Source: Oidiodendron maius Zn (lineage: Eukaryota; Ascomycota; Leotiomycetes; Myxotrichaceae). From it: a stretch of DNA of 64,000 bases. Location: the NCBI GenBank assembly GCA_000827325.1, contig KN832877.1:1302001-1366000 (forward strand), in the 5' to 3' direction. Of this stretch, positions 13,029 to 23,013 are shown piece by piece. How positions within the stretch are numbered: the stretch's first letter is position 1; each line of letters starts with the position of its first letter. The position numbers were made by a program, and so were the translations under genes. The notes below the pieces were generated by a model, which had not been told where the DNA came from, did not search any database, and saw only the letters and a list, made by a program, of their open reading frames with translations.

Positions 13029-13341
13029 ATTTACAAGCAGAAAGAGGGTCGGTTTGAGAAGAATGACAAAATCTGGCTCAGTATAATCTAATGATGATTG
13101 AAATAGATGTGAATGAAACACATCATTGTAGGCATTCAGAAGAAAGGCGGTACGTATGTATTTGTGAGCCGACGGATGTTGGACCTTGCAATAACACAAA
13201 GGTCATGCTTATGCCGCGAATACCCAATTTCCCATGATGCTCAGCTACTAGGCACAAATATTACTCTCTAAAACTATGATGGCTAGCTTAACATTGCTGA
13301 AAGGCCCTGGGAAAATGTGGCATGAGGAAGCCCAGCGGGTA

Positions 13342-13382
13342 CGGAGGCGGAGGCGGAGGCGGAAACGGAAACGGAAGCGGAT
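13342..13382. repeat. Purine-rich hexamer microsatellite
   Basis: Tandem GGAGGC units pass into GGAAAC/GGAAGC units over about 40 bp, all purine-rich on the plus strand. Lies in the IDO/GT8 spacer. Confidence 0.8.
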
Positions 13383-13434
13383 GTGACGGTTGCCTCTTTG
13401 TTACCTTAGTCAGTATCCATCAACACTCACCACT

Positions 13435-13495
13435 GCACCAGGGGTGATTAGTGCTTAATTTTGGTGTTACAAGAGCACTAACCACCCCCTGGTGC
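13435..13495. repeat. Imperfect inverted repeat (hairpin or small element)
   Basis: The left arm 13435-13455 (GCACCAGGGGTGATTAG...) and right arm 13474-13495 are reverse complements, with one extra base and one mismatch over about 21 bp, separated by an 18-nt loop. It is 126 bp upstream of the GT8 start codon. It could be a regulator site, an RNA hairpin in the 5' leader, or the ends of a tiny transposon relic. Confidence 0.75.
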
Positions 13496-13620
13496 TGAGC
13501 ATGTTGGTGGCGGAACACGCACACTCTCTGTATCGTGCCTCGTACGCGCCAAGTACTGTTCAGTAACTTGGCGGAAATGCTCTCGCAACTGCTACTGCGC
13601 GACAACCACCTCTCATCGTT

Positions 13621-14616
13621 ATGATGATATCTAGGCTCAAGCTCTCAGGTTCGCACATCTTTTCGCAGCGATATCCCATAATTGCGATAGCGACATTCAT
13701 CTTTGTCCTGTGCCTTCTGCCATTCCGAAACCGCATCTCCTTATCTGGAGTCTTCCCCTCCACAGTCCCCTTGGCGCACAGCAAGTATGCGTACTGCACG
13801 TTCCTTAGTCCAGACACGCAGGCGACTGGAAACTCCTTGGACAATGAGGATCACTACTTCACTGGCACGCGGATGTTGATATATCAGCTCTTACACGACC
13901 CCGTGACCCGAACGACTTCTTCAATACCTGTGATTGTCCTCGTTACGACAGACGTCCCTCAGTCCACCAGAGATCGCCTTACGAAAGACGGTGCCACCGT
14001 CGTGGAAGTGAGCCCACTCAGTTTTGACTGGATCAAGCCTGGGAGAGAGCGATGGATGCGTGTCATGGACAAGCTCCATGTGTTCGAGCTGGTTGAATTC
14101 GAAAAAATCCTCCTGCTTGATACCGATATCATCATTCTCAAGCCCCTGGATGCGATCTTCGACGAAGCAGCAGCAGATGTGTTGCCGAATCTGGGAAAGG
14201 CGGCCCAAATTCACGCGGACGAGGCCCCTCAGCCACCTACCTATCTCATGGCGGGAATCGGAGACAGTAGCAAGGCAAAGGGCCTGAATGCCGGGTTTGT
14301 CCTCCTTCGACCGTCGCTTGAAATTTACCATCACTACCTGTCCATTGCGGCTATTGAGGGTCGATTTGACGGTGCCTGGCCTGAGCAAGATCTGTGGAAT
14401 TACGTGCACAGTCCTGATGGGAACATGCCATGGAAACCGATTCCTCCGCATTGGACAGCCAACAGCCCCACCTACCAAGACTACGAGAATGGCATTTCAA
14501 GTGTCCATGAGAAATACTGGAGATGTGAATGGGATCAAAAACTGAGGGCTGTCTTGTTGAAGAGCCGGTTTGAAATGGAGGGTTATTGGAAGGGCATTGG
14601 ATTGGATCACAAATAA
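13621..14616 (+). CDS. Glycosyltransferase family 8 protein, copy 1
   Basis: Single exon, 331 residues, starting MMISRLKLSG. One membrane anchor lies near residues 18-34 (IIAIATFIFVLCLL), so this is a type II membrane protein, probably Golgi. The GT8 fold is shown by SKYAYCTFLS, then YFTGTRMLIYQLLHDP, and the metal-binding DxD motif DTD at residues 167-169 (KILLLDTDIIIL). LNAGFVLLRPS and PEQDLWNYVH are the conserved downstream motifs of galactinol synthase/GlcNAc-transferase-like GT8 enzymes. Donor sugar and acceptor are unknown. A second copy with the same layout lies at 15727-16791, so the two are tandem paralogues. Confidence 0.9.
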   Translation: MMISRLKLSGSHIFSQRYPIIAIATFIFVLCLLPFRNRISLSGVFPSTVPLAHSKYAYCTFLSPDTQATGNSLDNEDHYFTGTRMLIYQLLHDPVTRTTSSIPVIVLVTTDVPQSTRDRLTKDGATVVEVSPLSFDWIKPGRERWMRVMDKLHVFELVEFEKILLLDTDIIILKPLDAIFDEAAADVLPNLGKAAQIHADEAPQPPTYLMAGIGDSSKAKGLNAGFVLLRPSLEIYHHYLSIAAIEGRFDGAWPEQDLWNYVHSPDGNMPWKPIPPHWTANSPTYQDYENGISSVHEKYWRCEWDQKLRAVLLKSRFEMEGYWKGIGLDHK

Positions 14617-14782
14617 AGTGAAAGAGGGCCCGAGGGATATACACCACTAGTTTATTACATATTCGACAGTTCTGGAATTACCCTCTCACCAGCACCACTC
14701 CCCGGCGTCTCTTGGCACAAAGGGGTGTGTTATATGGTGTCACAGCACACGGTCCTCGAACGTACGATGTGCTGTCCTGTCC

Positions 14783-14965
14783 TTAGTTGCGACAAAGCCG
14801 ATTAGGAAGACATGTCGCGTTGACTCCACAGCAGGCTTCCGATCTAGGGCATATCTGATTATCGGTATATGTATTGCCACCAAACCCATAGCAATCCACA
14901 GCATAGGTGGTGCAGAAGAAGAGAACCGCGAACAGGATCAGGGGGACCAGGCTACGAACAACCAT
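14783..14965 (-). CDS. Small secreted cysteine-rich protein, 60 residues
   Basis: Starts MVVRSLVPLILFAVLFF; an upstream in-frame ATG at 14992 would add nine residues but would blunt the signal peptide. A hydrophobic signal peptide of about 22 residues is followed by a mature part of about 38 residues with six cysteines (C..Y-G-F-G-G..C-P..ACC..C-L-P..C). The motif C-Y...C...ACCG..A-T-C-L..L-C is seen at the N-terminus of many fungal membrane proteins with a Cys-rich ectodomain. Here the reading frame stops right after that module and no splice donor is visible, so the membrane part is missing. Either a free secreted peptide (effector or antimicrobial-like) or a truncated relative. It sits between two GT8 genes on the opposite strand. 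Confidence 0.6.
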   Translation of the reverse strand: MVVRSLVPLILFAVLFFCTTYAVDCYGFGGNTYTDNQICPRSEACCGVNATCLPNRLCRN

Positions 14966-15460
14966 GATATCCAAATTCGGGGATCGGAGCAACTAGAAGT
15001 GATAGCGAGAACTAAGGGATATAGAAGAAAGAAGACACTCCATTTTCAGGGGTAAGGCGAAAGATGCGAGCACCAAGAAGTTGGAATTATGTGGTAAATG
15101 AGGCATTTCCCAGGCGGCAAAGGTATTGGGGCTAAATGTTGGTGTTGTGTTGGAACCATCGGAGACTGACTTCTCGACGGGATAGCAATGCACGAGCCTA
15201 GAAATATGCATCTTCGTTCCGGGGGGACCCTCTTCAGAACGTAAGAAGGTAAGATCTCACACGTACTAGGGTATCCGCAAAGTGTCCAGTGCCTATGGGA
15301 CGTGGGCAGTGACCACTCACACGTCTCGGACGGACGTAAGCGCGGGATCTCCCTCATTACAGTAAGTTTAGCAAGGCGCCTCTTTTTTGTGTAATCCGTC
15401 CTCGTCACCCTGACCTCCACGACGTGCAATCGTTTCTGTTTGAGACAATTGTATGTCTTC

Positions 15461-15666
15461 TTTTCCTATCCCCCCTTGAATAAATGTCACCGCCCCACTT
15501 TCGCCCTAAAGCTGCTTAACTTGTAAGAGCATATCTCGAAGGATTCTGTAAGCTCTGATTGGATGCACAGGCCAAAAATCCTTCATTTCATACTTGTCTG
15601 AGTTAAGTGGTTCGAAGGATCTGAAGTGGAGAGGTGACATTTATTCAAAGGGGGGGGATAGTTTTC
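15461..15666. mobile_element. MITE-like element with long terminal inverted repeats
   Basis: The element 15466-15661 (196 bp) begins CTATCCCCCCTTGAATAAAT and ends with the reverse complement of nearly the same sequence. The inverted repeats run about 50 bp with small gaps (shared blocks: GAATAAATGTCACC, CCACTT, CTTAACT). TTTTC flanks it on both sides (15461-15465 and 15662-15666), consistent with a 5-bp target-site duplication. No open frame, so non-autonomous. It ends 60 bp upstream of the second GT8 start codon, so it may lie in that gene's promoter or leader. Confidence 0.8.
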
Positions 15667-15726
15667 TTCAGGCTTTCCATCAGTGCATCCGTCAACAGCT
15701 TGAAGTAATATTCGCCCACCACCGTC

Positions 15727-16791
15727 ATGATCGCAATGTGGAAAGGCAAACCGCGATTTACTATCCTAGACTTGGCTGCCCTGCTCTCTGTCTTCTTTGT
15801 CCTGTACACTTGTCTGAGAACGGCTGGCTACTTGCCAGCAATACTGAAACATTTGACAGACTTGTCGCCGCACAAGCCTGTTCAGTGCAGTGGTGCAGAC
15901 TCCTCAGATCCAGCATCGCCATGCTTCACTCCCACTTCCAAGTACGCTTATGCGACCATCCTCACCGGCTACAATGGAACTGATTCTGAGAAATACTTTA
16001 CTGCTGTACGCATCTTAGCCTACCAGTTCATCCACGACCCTCACACCCAGGCTCAGAACGGCGCCCGGTTCATCGTATTGGTTACCGATAGCGTACCGCA
16101 GGAGAATATACATATTCTAAAACAATACGGTGCTGAAATCCTTATTGTCGAGCAAATAATGCGAGAATGGATTCACCCACAGTGGGCTCGCTGGAACGAC
16201 ATCATGGCCAAGTTGAACCTGTGGACACTTGTAGACTATGAAAAAATAGTCTTTGTGGATGCCGACACAGTTCTTCTCGGCCGCTTGGATGACATATTCT
16301 TGGACCCAGCTACAGCTCTTCAACAGACTAGCCCTTCAATATCAGAACCTCAAGAAGACGATGGCTTGCCACCGTTGCCCGAAAAATACATGATAGCGGG
16401 AATACACGACCGATGGATCGAGCAAAACAAAAAACCAGAGCCCGGAGAAAAAGGATTCTACGTGGTAAACAATTATATCAATGCCGGATTTTTGGTCCTG
16501 TCGCCATCGCAGGAGATGTTTAAATACTACCTCGCGCTCCTCGACATTCCGAACAAGATTGACTTGACATACCCGGAGCAGAACCTGCTCAACTATGTTC
16601 ATCGGATCGATGGTCGGATGCCGTGGAAGGACGTTGGAGTACATTGGAATTCGATAACTGCATTGGGCCAGTCTTTTCCGCCTGATGTGCGGTCGCTGCA
16701 CCACAAGTGGTGGAGCACAGTGGCAAATCAGACTGTAAATGACTATATTGCAGGGGCGGTAGAGAGGATGCGGAAGCACCCCCTCCCATAG
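15727..16791 (+). CDS. Glycosyltransferase family 8 protein, copy 2
   Basis: Single exon, 354 residues, start MIAMWKGKPR. A type II membrane anchor lies near residues 12-30 (ILDLAALLSVFFVLY). SKYAYATILTG and KYFTAVRILAYQFIHDP align with copy 1. The DxD motif is DAD at residues 178-180 (KIVFVDADTVLL). Downstream are YINAGFLVLSPSQ and YPEQNLLNYVH. Relative to copy 1 it has a longer insert before the NAGF motif (residues about 205-240, with PEKYMIAGIHD) and a DAD in place of DTD; both forms bind metal in GT8. Probable Golgi sugar transferase of unknown acceptor. A MITE lies just upstream. Confidence 0.9.
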   Translation: MIAMWKGKPRFTILDLAALLSVFFVLYTCLRTAGYLPAILKHLTDLSPHKPVQCSGADSSDPASPCFTPTSKYAYATILTGYNGTDSEKYFTAVRILAYQFIHDPHTQAQNGARFIVLVTDSVPQENIHILKQYGAEILIVEQIMREWIHPQWARWNDIMAKLNLWTLVDYEKIVFVDADTVLLGRLDDIFLDPATALQQTSPSISEPQEDDGLPPLPEKYMIAGIHDRWIEQNKKPEPGEKGFYVVNNYINAGFLVLSPSQEMFKYYLALLDIPNKIDLTYPEQNLLNYVHRIDGRMPWKDVGVHWNSITALGQSFPPDVRSLHHKWWSTVANQTVNDYIAGAVERMRKHPLP

Positions 16792-17749
16792 TGGGCAATT
16801 ATTTATACGAGAGTCGGTACTACGCGAGTAGTCAAGACGAAGCACCTACGATTTGCTCCCAGAATAGTGGCCAGGACTTAGGGCCGCCATTTCGCACATA
16901 GGGCAGCACCTTCGCGAGGACGAAGGAATTTTGCGGCTGCTAGCCCTTTATCACTAACAAGGATGACTTCGGGCATGTGGGCTTCGAGATATCGGATGGC
17001 GCCAGGGGCAAACTTTGATCACGCCAACCGGGCTGAGTGCATCAGAGCATCGATCCAGGATGCGTCCATCTCGTCGAAGAAGGGCTTGTGCGAGAGACCG
17101 AGAAGGAAAGCGCCAGGCAGTCCTGCAGGAGCCGTATTTGCGTGAATATTTCGTGTAAATAGGATGCTGTTGTGGGGAAGGAGGAGCCAAACTTTACAGA
17201 AGGGAACCACTGCTTGCGTTTGTGCAAACGGAATTGAGCCATGACCAAGATTTATACCCATAGAAGCAAAGCAATGTCATATAACCAACATATACCTTTC
17301 CTTAGTTATTTATGCTATCAAACTAGGGGATTCTCTAGATGCTGATGACGGGAGTGAAACGGGAAGTATATAAGCCAAGTTCTGCTTTGTAAAACGCAAC
17401 AAAGCGGCTTTACTCCATCAGGACTCAGTTTAACGTAGATTTGAGAAAGTTAAAGAAAGAACAGAGATAGGGAGAAGCGTGAGAATACTCGCTGTTGCAT
17501 AAGTGACATCGAATGACCAAGTGCGATCCATTACTGCTATTGGCTGAATCATGCACAGCACATTTTCTTTTGACGCAGTTGGGTGCCACAAGAATGATAA
17601 CATAGCTTAACCCTGACATCTTGCAAGCCTAAGCTGTGGCGGATTCCACTAACTCAGGACAACCTCTCGGTTATAACTTCTACAGGTTCTGCCTGACATA
17701 GGCGAATAGGGGAATTGGAACACAAAGGGTTCTATAATCTATGTGTAAC
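16792..17749. other. Intergenic with one gene fragment
   Basis: Spacer between GT8 copy 2 and the 3' end of the dehydrogenase gene. Apart from the fragment at 16880-17261 I see no gene. Confidence 0.4.
16880..17261 (-). pseudogene. Gene fragment, family not recognised
   Basis: On the minus strand, coding-like sequence in one frame (ending GLSHKPFFDEMDASWIDAL) is followed directly by coding-like sequence in another frame (AIRYLEAHMPEVILVSDKG). The two halves look like consecutive parts of one globular protein separated by a frame change near 17015. No upstream or downstream continuation is evident, so this looks like a relic of a host gene. Function unknown. Confidence 0.3.
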
Positions 17750-18926
17750 CTATAGCTTACTTGAGTTGGATCCATCTGCAATCTCAATGACTAGCTTGCC
17801 AAATTGCGAACCCTTCTTAATATCGTCGAACAGGGTATCAATCTCTTTGATATTATCCAATCCTTTCACAACCCTCGAAACGATTGGCCTGATCTTCTTC
17901 TCCTTCACAAACGCGACCATATCTCGGAATTCTTTTCTTGAGCCCATGGTTGAGCCGCGGAGTTCGACGTTATTGAGAACAGCGACCATCGACCAGTCCA
18001 TCTTCGGTCCGACTGTCATTCCATACTGAACCACGACTCCCCCGGCCTAGAATTGTAAGTCTCAGACTTGAAACGGGGTAACTTCACTTTACCTTCAAAA
18101 GTCTCGTCGCTTTGGACATAATATTTCCTCCCGCTCCATCGATAATGGCATCGATATATGGGCGATCCTTGGGCAGCTGTTTTTTCAGCTCCTTTTCCCA
18201 TCCGTCAGTCTTATAATTGATGCCTCCAGTTGCCCCCAAATCCTTGGCTTTATCAAGCTTATCCTGAGACCCACTAGTGACATAGACATTTGCACCGAGG
18301 GCGAGGGCAAACTGCAGGACATTGAGGGCAACGCCACCACCGATGCCCGTAACTAAAATGTTCCGACCCTTCTCAGCATTCGCGCTCTTCGTCACTAAGG
18401 CTCTCCAACCCGTGAGTCCGGTCAAGGGGAGAGCAGCCGCCTCCGCCGGGCTCAAATGAGCAGGGGCTTCTTCGACTTCATTTTCATCCACACATACGAC
18501 GTCCTGAGCTGTTCCGAGCGGACACGTTTTGGTGCCGCCCAGGATGGCGATTCCAGTGGGAGACTCCGGGCCCTCAGGAGAGTCTTTCCATCCACGGCTG
18601 GGGGTCAAGATGACGGCTTTTCCCAGCCATGACTTATCTGCTGCAGAACCGACGGCCGTAACAACGCCATAGCCATCGGCCAGGAGGGGAGTCTCAAAAG
18701 ATGGGGCCGGGTAGAGATGCTGGCGGAGGAAGAAGTCACGGTGATTAAGGGCTGCGGTATGAATATTGACTATCAAATCACGCGGGCCTGGAGAAGGGGT
18801 AGGAATGGATTTGAGGGAGAGCCTGATCACCATCAGACCTGTTTAAGACTGGGTATGGGAGGCTCACGGATAGTAGACCTGTCCTGGCTTCCCCTCCACT
18901 TGCTGCATGGTAATCGCTTGAGGCAT
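17750..18926 (-). CDS. Zinc-type alcohol dehydrogenase-like (quinone oxidoreductase family, YogA-like)
   Basis: Three exons: 18926-18868, 18822-18093, 18046-17750, giving 361 residues. The first exon is short (MPQAITMQQVEGKPGQVYYP) and joins to LSLKSIPTPSPGPRD. MDR-family layout: a GroES-like N-half (AALNHRDFFLRQ, LLADGYGVV), then a Rossmann domain with NILVTGIGGGVALNVLQ and a later DGAGG loop. The structural-zinc four-cysteine cluster is absent, which fits the quinone-oxidoreductase branch using NADPH. The protein ends in Ser-Lys-Leu, a classical type-1 peroxisomal signal, so a peroxisomal location is possible. Substrate unknown. Confidence 0.85.
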
Positions 18927-19273
18927 TTTGTTCTACGTAATCTTGTGGGTTATAGCAAACTGTCGAGAACCGTTGTGAAAGTCTCACAAAGAAAAAATAA
19001 ACAAACCCTTCTAAAAGGCAATTCCCCTATGACGTTTATAATCCCCTCCCTAGATGATATTTGTTATTGCCGAGGTCCGATCACGCTCGGTTAGGCGGCT
19101 GCAAGGCTGGCGAGGCTGAGAATGACAAGGCGGCGTGGAAAGTTTACATATCAATCAGAAGAAGTGTGGTCTATTATCTCTACTCCCGTTTGGATTTTAC
19201 GGTCTTCTACTCCGAAGAAATGCTGCAAGCATATCATACACATGCTAATGCCCAGAACAACTGCCACGAATGC
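18927..19273. other. Intergenic, promoter of the dehydrogenase gene
   Basis: 347 bp between the dehydrogenase start and the BMS1 stop. An A-rich tract lies near 18988-19010. No gene seen. Confidence 0.4.
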
Positions 19274-22200
19274 CTACCGTTGCCTTTTCCCTCCCCCACT
19301 TCCGTCGTTGTCCGCCCTTCGCTTTTTCCCTTCTTTCCTCCAATACTCCTGCTTCTCTTTCCTTTCCCGCTCTCCACGCTTCTCTGCATTCTCCTCCACC
19401 TTCTTCCTATATATAACCCTCTTCTCCTCTTTGGCGGCACGACGCTTCGCGACCTTTTCGTTCCTGACCGTCATGATCTTCTGCATCAGATCACGAGCCT
19501 TTTTCTCCTCCCCACCCACTATGACGGCTCGTTTCTGCATATATGTCGGCCGCGACTGCTTCTTCAACTGGATGATTTGAGATTTGTATGGCAGCTCGGC
19601 TGCAAGGGCACGAGGAACACGCAAAGGGTTAAAGTGCCGCGTTTCGCGTTCGATAGGTTTATACAGGCTGTTCTTTTGTTGAGGAGTCGGGATTCCCTTG
19701 TCACGGCGAACTTCTCCAGTTAATCGCATAGCTTCCCAACCGATAAGGTTGGTGACAGGGTTATAAAAGCGATGCGGCTTGATAGGGTACCACGCCCGAA
19801 GGAAGACAATGTCACTCATCAGAATTTTGTCCTCGAATGTGGCTCGGAAATGGCCCTCGGGTTTGCTCAAGGCCTTTTTGATCTGGCCGCGAATTCCGGA
19901 TACCGTCTTGATCGAGGCCCCTTCAAACTTCGCTATTTCAAGGGAGCTGTTGAACATGTCTTTGATGAAAGCGGTGTTCTTAAAGATCTTATATGGAGTT
20001 CCGGTGAGCTTGAGTTTTTTGACTATCTCTGGAGCTTCCTCAACATCTAAGACGGTGCCGGTGGCGGCAACTCGAAATCCTGGGTTCTTTGAAGAGAAGG
20101 ACTGATAGCAGGAGAAACCAGTATTCGGGGGTATGAGAGGGCCATAGAATGTCCCGAAGCAATGCATATGCTCAGGGGTATACTTCAGCATTCGGTTTCG
20201 AATCCGATTATCGGAGATGCTGTAGACAGGCATTGTCTGAAATCTCCTCCAACCTAGAGAGAAAATGAGAGGATCGTTTGTCTTTAGAATCCTCTTGTGC
20301 CATCGATGCCTCTTGATTCTAACTTGCACAAACCCAAAGCGATCCTCTGTTGCAGATAGACCGCCAACTATTATTGGCATTCGCGCATTAAATCCGGTCA
20401 CATATTCGGATGGGACACCGTCAATGATAACCCGAGCATACATCCCGGCTCTGAACCCCTCCACATTGACTCGCTGCTTTTCGTCCAGGACCTCAAACTC
20501 TGCTTTGTTTATGTCGAGTTGTTTCTGAATCTGGGCCTTTTGAGCATCGTACCAGTCATCCTCCCCGAACTCCTCTTCCTCTCCAGTCTCGCGTCTGGCA
20601 TTTGCCTTGTCATTAGTAAAGCCCTCTCGATCTTCCTCTTCAAATCTCAGCTTTAGCTCCTCCTTTCTTCGAGCGTTCTTCTCTCGCTCTGCTTCCAAAT
20701 CATCGGGCTTGTGCTGTTCTCCAGTTTCCAGATCTTCAAATTCTCCATCACCTTCATCATCATCATCATCCTCGTCTTCTTCGCCAGATCCAGCCTCGTC
20801 AGCCTCCTTCTCTCCTAAGAGATCGGCTGTTGCGAATCGATGGCGCAAGTTTGCAACATTATCTTCAACTGACCATCTCTCCTCAAGTGAATTATAGTCA
20901 AGAATTGGAATCGCTCTGTCTTCCAATTGATCATCTGCCACTTCCCGGCTCGACTTCTTGAAGAAAGCCTCATCATCTTCATCGGATGCCTCGATATTCT
21001 CTCCTTCTTCCACACCTTCTCCGCGCCATTTCCTGATGGCCTCTGCTGGGGTCAAAGATACGTCGTACATTAGCTTAGCTAGGTCAATTGTTCGATAGGA
21101 TCTCTTCTGTCCATGCAGTCTGTGCGCATTTTCCAACATATTCTCTTTCCATTGCACAGCACCGTCTTCATCTGATGAATAGTCTTCTTCGTTGACAATT
21201 TCATCACCAGAGATGGATCCGAGGTCAGAGTCGCTATCAGCAAATGCAACATCCCCTCCAGCAGTGTCATCTGATTGCTTGAAAAGACGTCCCAATTTGT
21301 CCTCTGTAAACTCCGGCTCATCCTCAGAATCTGGGTCTTCATCGCTGGCTAATCCTTCACTATCAATTTGATCTTCGTCATCAGAAGCATCGCGGCCAAC
21401 AAACCTCGCTGAGCGTTGATATTTCCGGCCAGTATCTTCTTCCTCGACGGCGAGGTCATCATCAGGGATAGTATTTATAGCACCGCCGCCACCAAATAAC
21501 TGTAAACCTTCTTCAGTTTCTCCCAAGAGTTTTCTTTCGTTCTGAAGACTGATCATGAGCTCCTCGCCTTCTCCACGCTCCTCAACATCTGCGTCCTTGT
21601 CGAAAGTGAAGCCCTTCTCTTGAGTAATCCATATGGCATCCCCATCAACCTTCAGCCCACTCTTATCGGACATTGGTGCGTGAAGCCTTTTCTCTTTCTC
21701 ATCTAACCGTCGACGTCCAGTCTTACCTGTGGCCTTTGCCATGACCTGATCCATATATGGAGTGGGACAGGGATCAGGTAGAGACTCCATTGCGGTAATG
21801 GTAAAATCTCCCAGCCCCGGTACATGTACCCGCTGGCCTTCTGCAGAAAAATTGGTTCCTCGTAGATATCCCGACAAGGAAATCGTCCGATCGCACTTTG
21901 GATCTTCTTCGATTTTTGTTGGATGTGTTATGTCTCGGAAAGTGTCGATGATGGTATATGGGTGGGAATTGCGCCAGATTAGAGGGCGAGGGTTTTTCAT
22001 GACGGAAAGGAATCTAGAGAGGTTATGGATCTCCCGATCGGGATAGCGACCGTTGATAACTCCGGACAGATAGAAGAGATGAGCGCCTTGATATAATTCG
22101 CTCCAAAATCTGTTTTTGAGGCGCTTTTTGGCATCCTTGAGCGTCTGAGGTTTCCGGAATAAGTCGAGATGGGTGAGGATTCCAAACACATTCCCTGGCA

Positions 22201-22782
22201 TCCCGCTTGCTGCCAGGATGTTCAAAAACTCCATTGTCTCCATCTCAAACCCGAAATTGCCATCAATCATAAGGAGGACAATATCTGCCACTTTTGACAT
22301 GTCCACCATCGCCTCAAGTTCATTTGGGCATTCCACAAACGTCAATCGCTGTCGCTTTGACGTTACAACCGTTATGGGTCCTTGCGGGTTGGAGAGAGTT
22401 TCCTTCGCATATCGTTTGACGAGGGATTTGAGGAGAGTCGTTTTCCCCACGCCTGGAGGCCCAACGATTGTAACTAGCCGTGGGGGCGGCTCTTCAGGGA
22501 TGCGATCGACTTGAGGGACATGGAATCGTTTTTCTTTGATCTGGAGACTGAATTAGCATGCAATATATTGCGAGAGATTTATATTCTACACACATCATGC
22601 GATCGAGCAGCAGTTTTCGCAAGTCGGCCAGGATTTGCGAAGCTGAATGCCTTGGGATTGCGGTCTGCAGAATGGCTTAGTTTTAACAGATGTAACCTGA
22701 GCATGTTCGGTTCCTTACCACCTGTATGCTTCTTCTTCTTCTCCTTAGAGGGCCTGTGGGGACGGTGCTTCTGATCCTCCAT
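19274..22782 (-). CDS. BMS1: Ribosome biogenesis GTPase BMS1
   Basis: Three exons: 22782-22719, 22664-22594, 22540-19274, giving 1133 residues. The start MEDQKHRPHRPSKEKKKKH is the basic nucleolar-type N-terminus. KEKRFHVPQVDR precedes the P-loop GPPGVGKTTL. Next come the AARP2CN region and a long acidic centre (Asp/Glu runs encoded about 20.6-21.6 kb), then the C-terminal RIBIOP_C domain with FVQVRIKRHRWHKRILK and FRVAATGTVLDVE. The end is very rich in Lys/Arg. Known role: nucleolar GTPase of the small-subunit processome that delivers Rcl1 for 18S pre-rRNA processing; essential in yeast. Divergent from the mitochondrial kinase gene (231 bp between starts). Confidence 0.96.
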
Positions 22783-23013
22783 GATTTCGCAGCGCCGTCA
22801 TGCCCTGCGAAAGGCACGGATATCTCGAAGTTGAGCTGGATGTCCCGTAGCCTTGCTGAATATTTTCGAAAAGCGGGAAACTTTTCGAAGGGCAGGCTAG
22901 CCACCTTTGGCTAGTCTAATTTGCTATCAGCCTTATCGGAGGTCCACCGGTCTCAAGCCTCGTCAATCAAACATCACCACTTCCTAAATCTCTCCAAAGA
23001 CTCCAATGCCACC

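Larger units (their letters stand above)
13029..13620. promoter_or_regulatory. Divergent spacer IDO / GT8 glycosyltransferase
   Basis: 592 bp between divergent starts. It contains a GGAGGC/GGAAAC microsatellite and a strong inverted repeat, annotated separately. Promoter role inferred from position. Confidence 0.4.

Noticed and set aside
13342-13382. CRISPR- or telomere-like array
   Set aside because: Only a short purine-rich microsatellite; no spacers and no telomere repeat.
15046-15429. 127-codon minus-strand frame in the GT8 spacer
   Set aside because: No domain, signal peptide or codon pattern of a gene, and it overlaps no conserved sequence I know.
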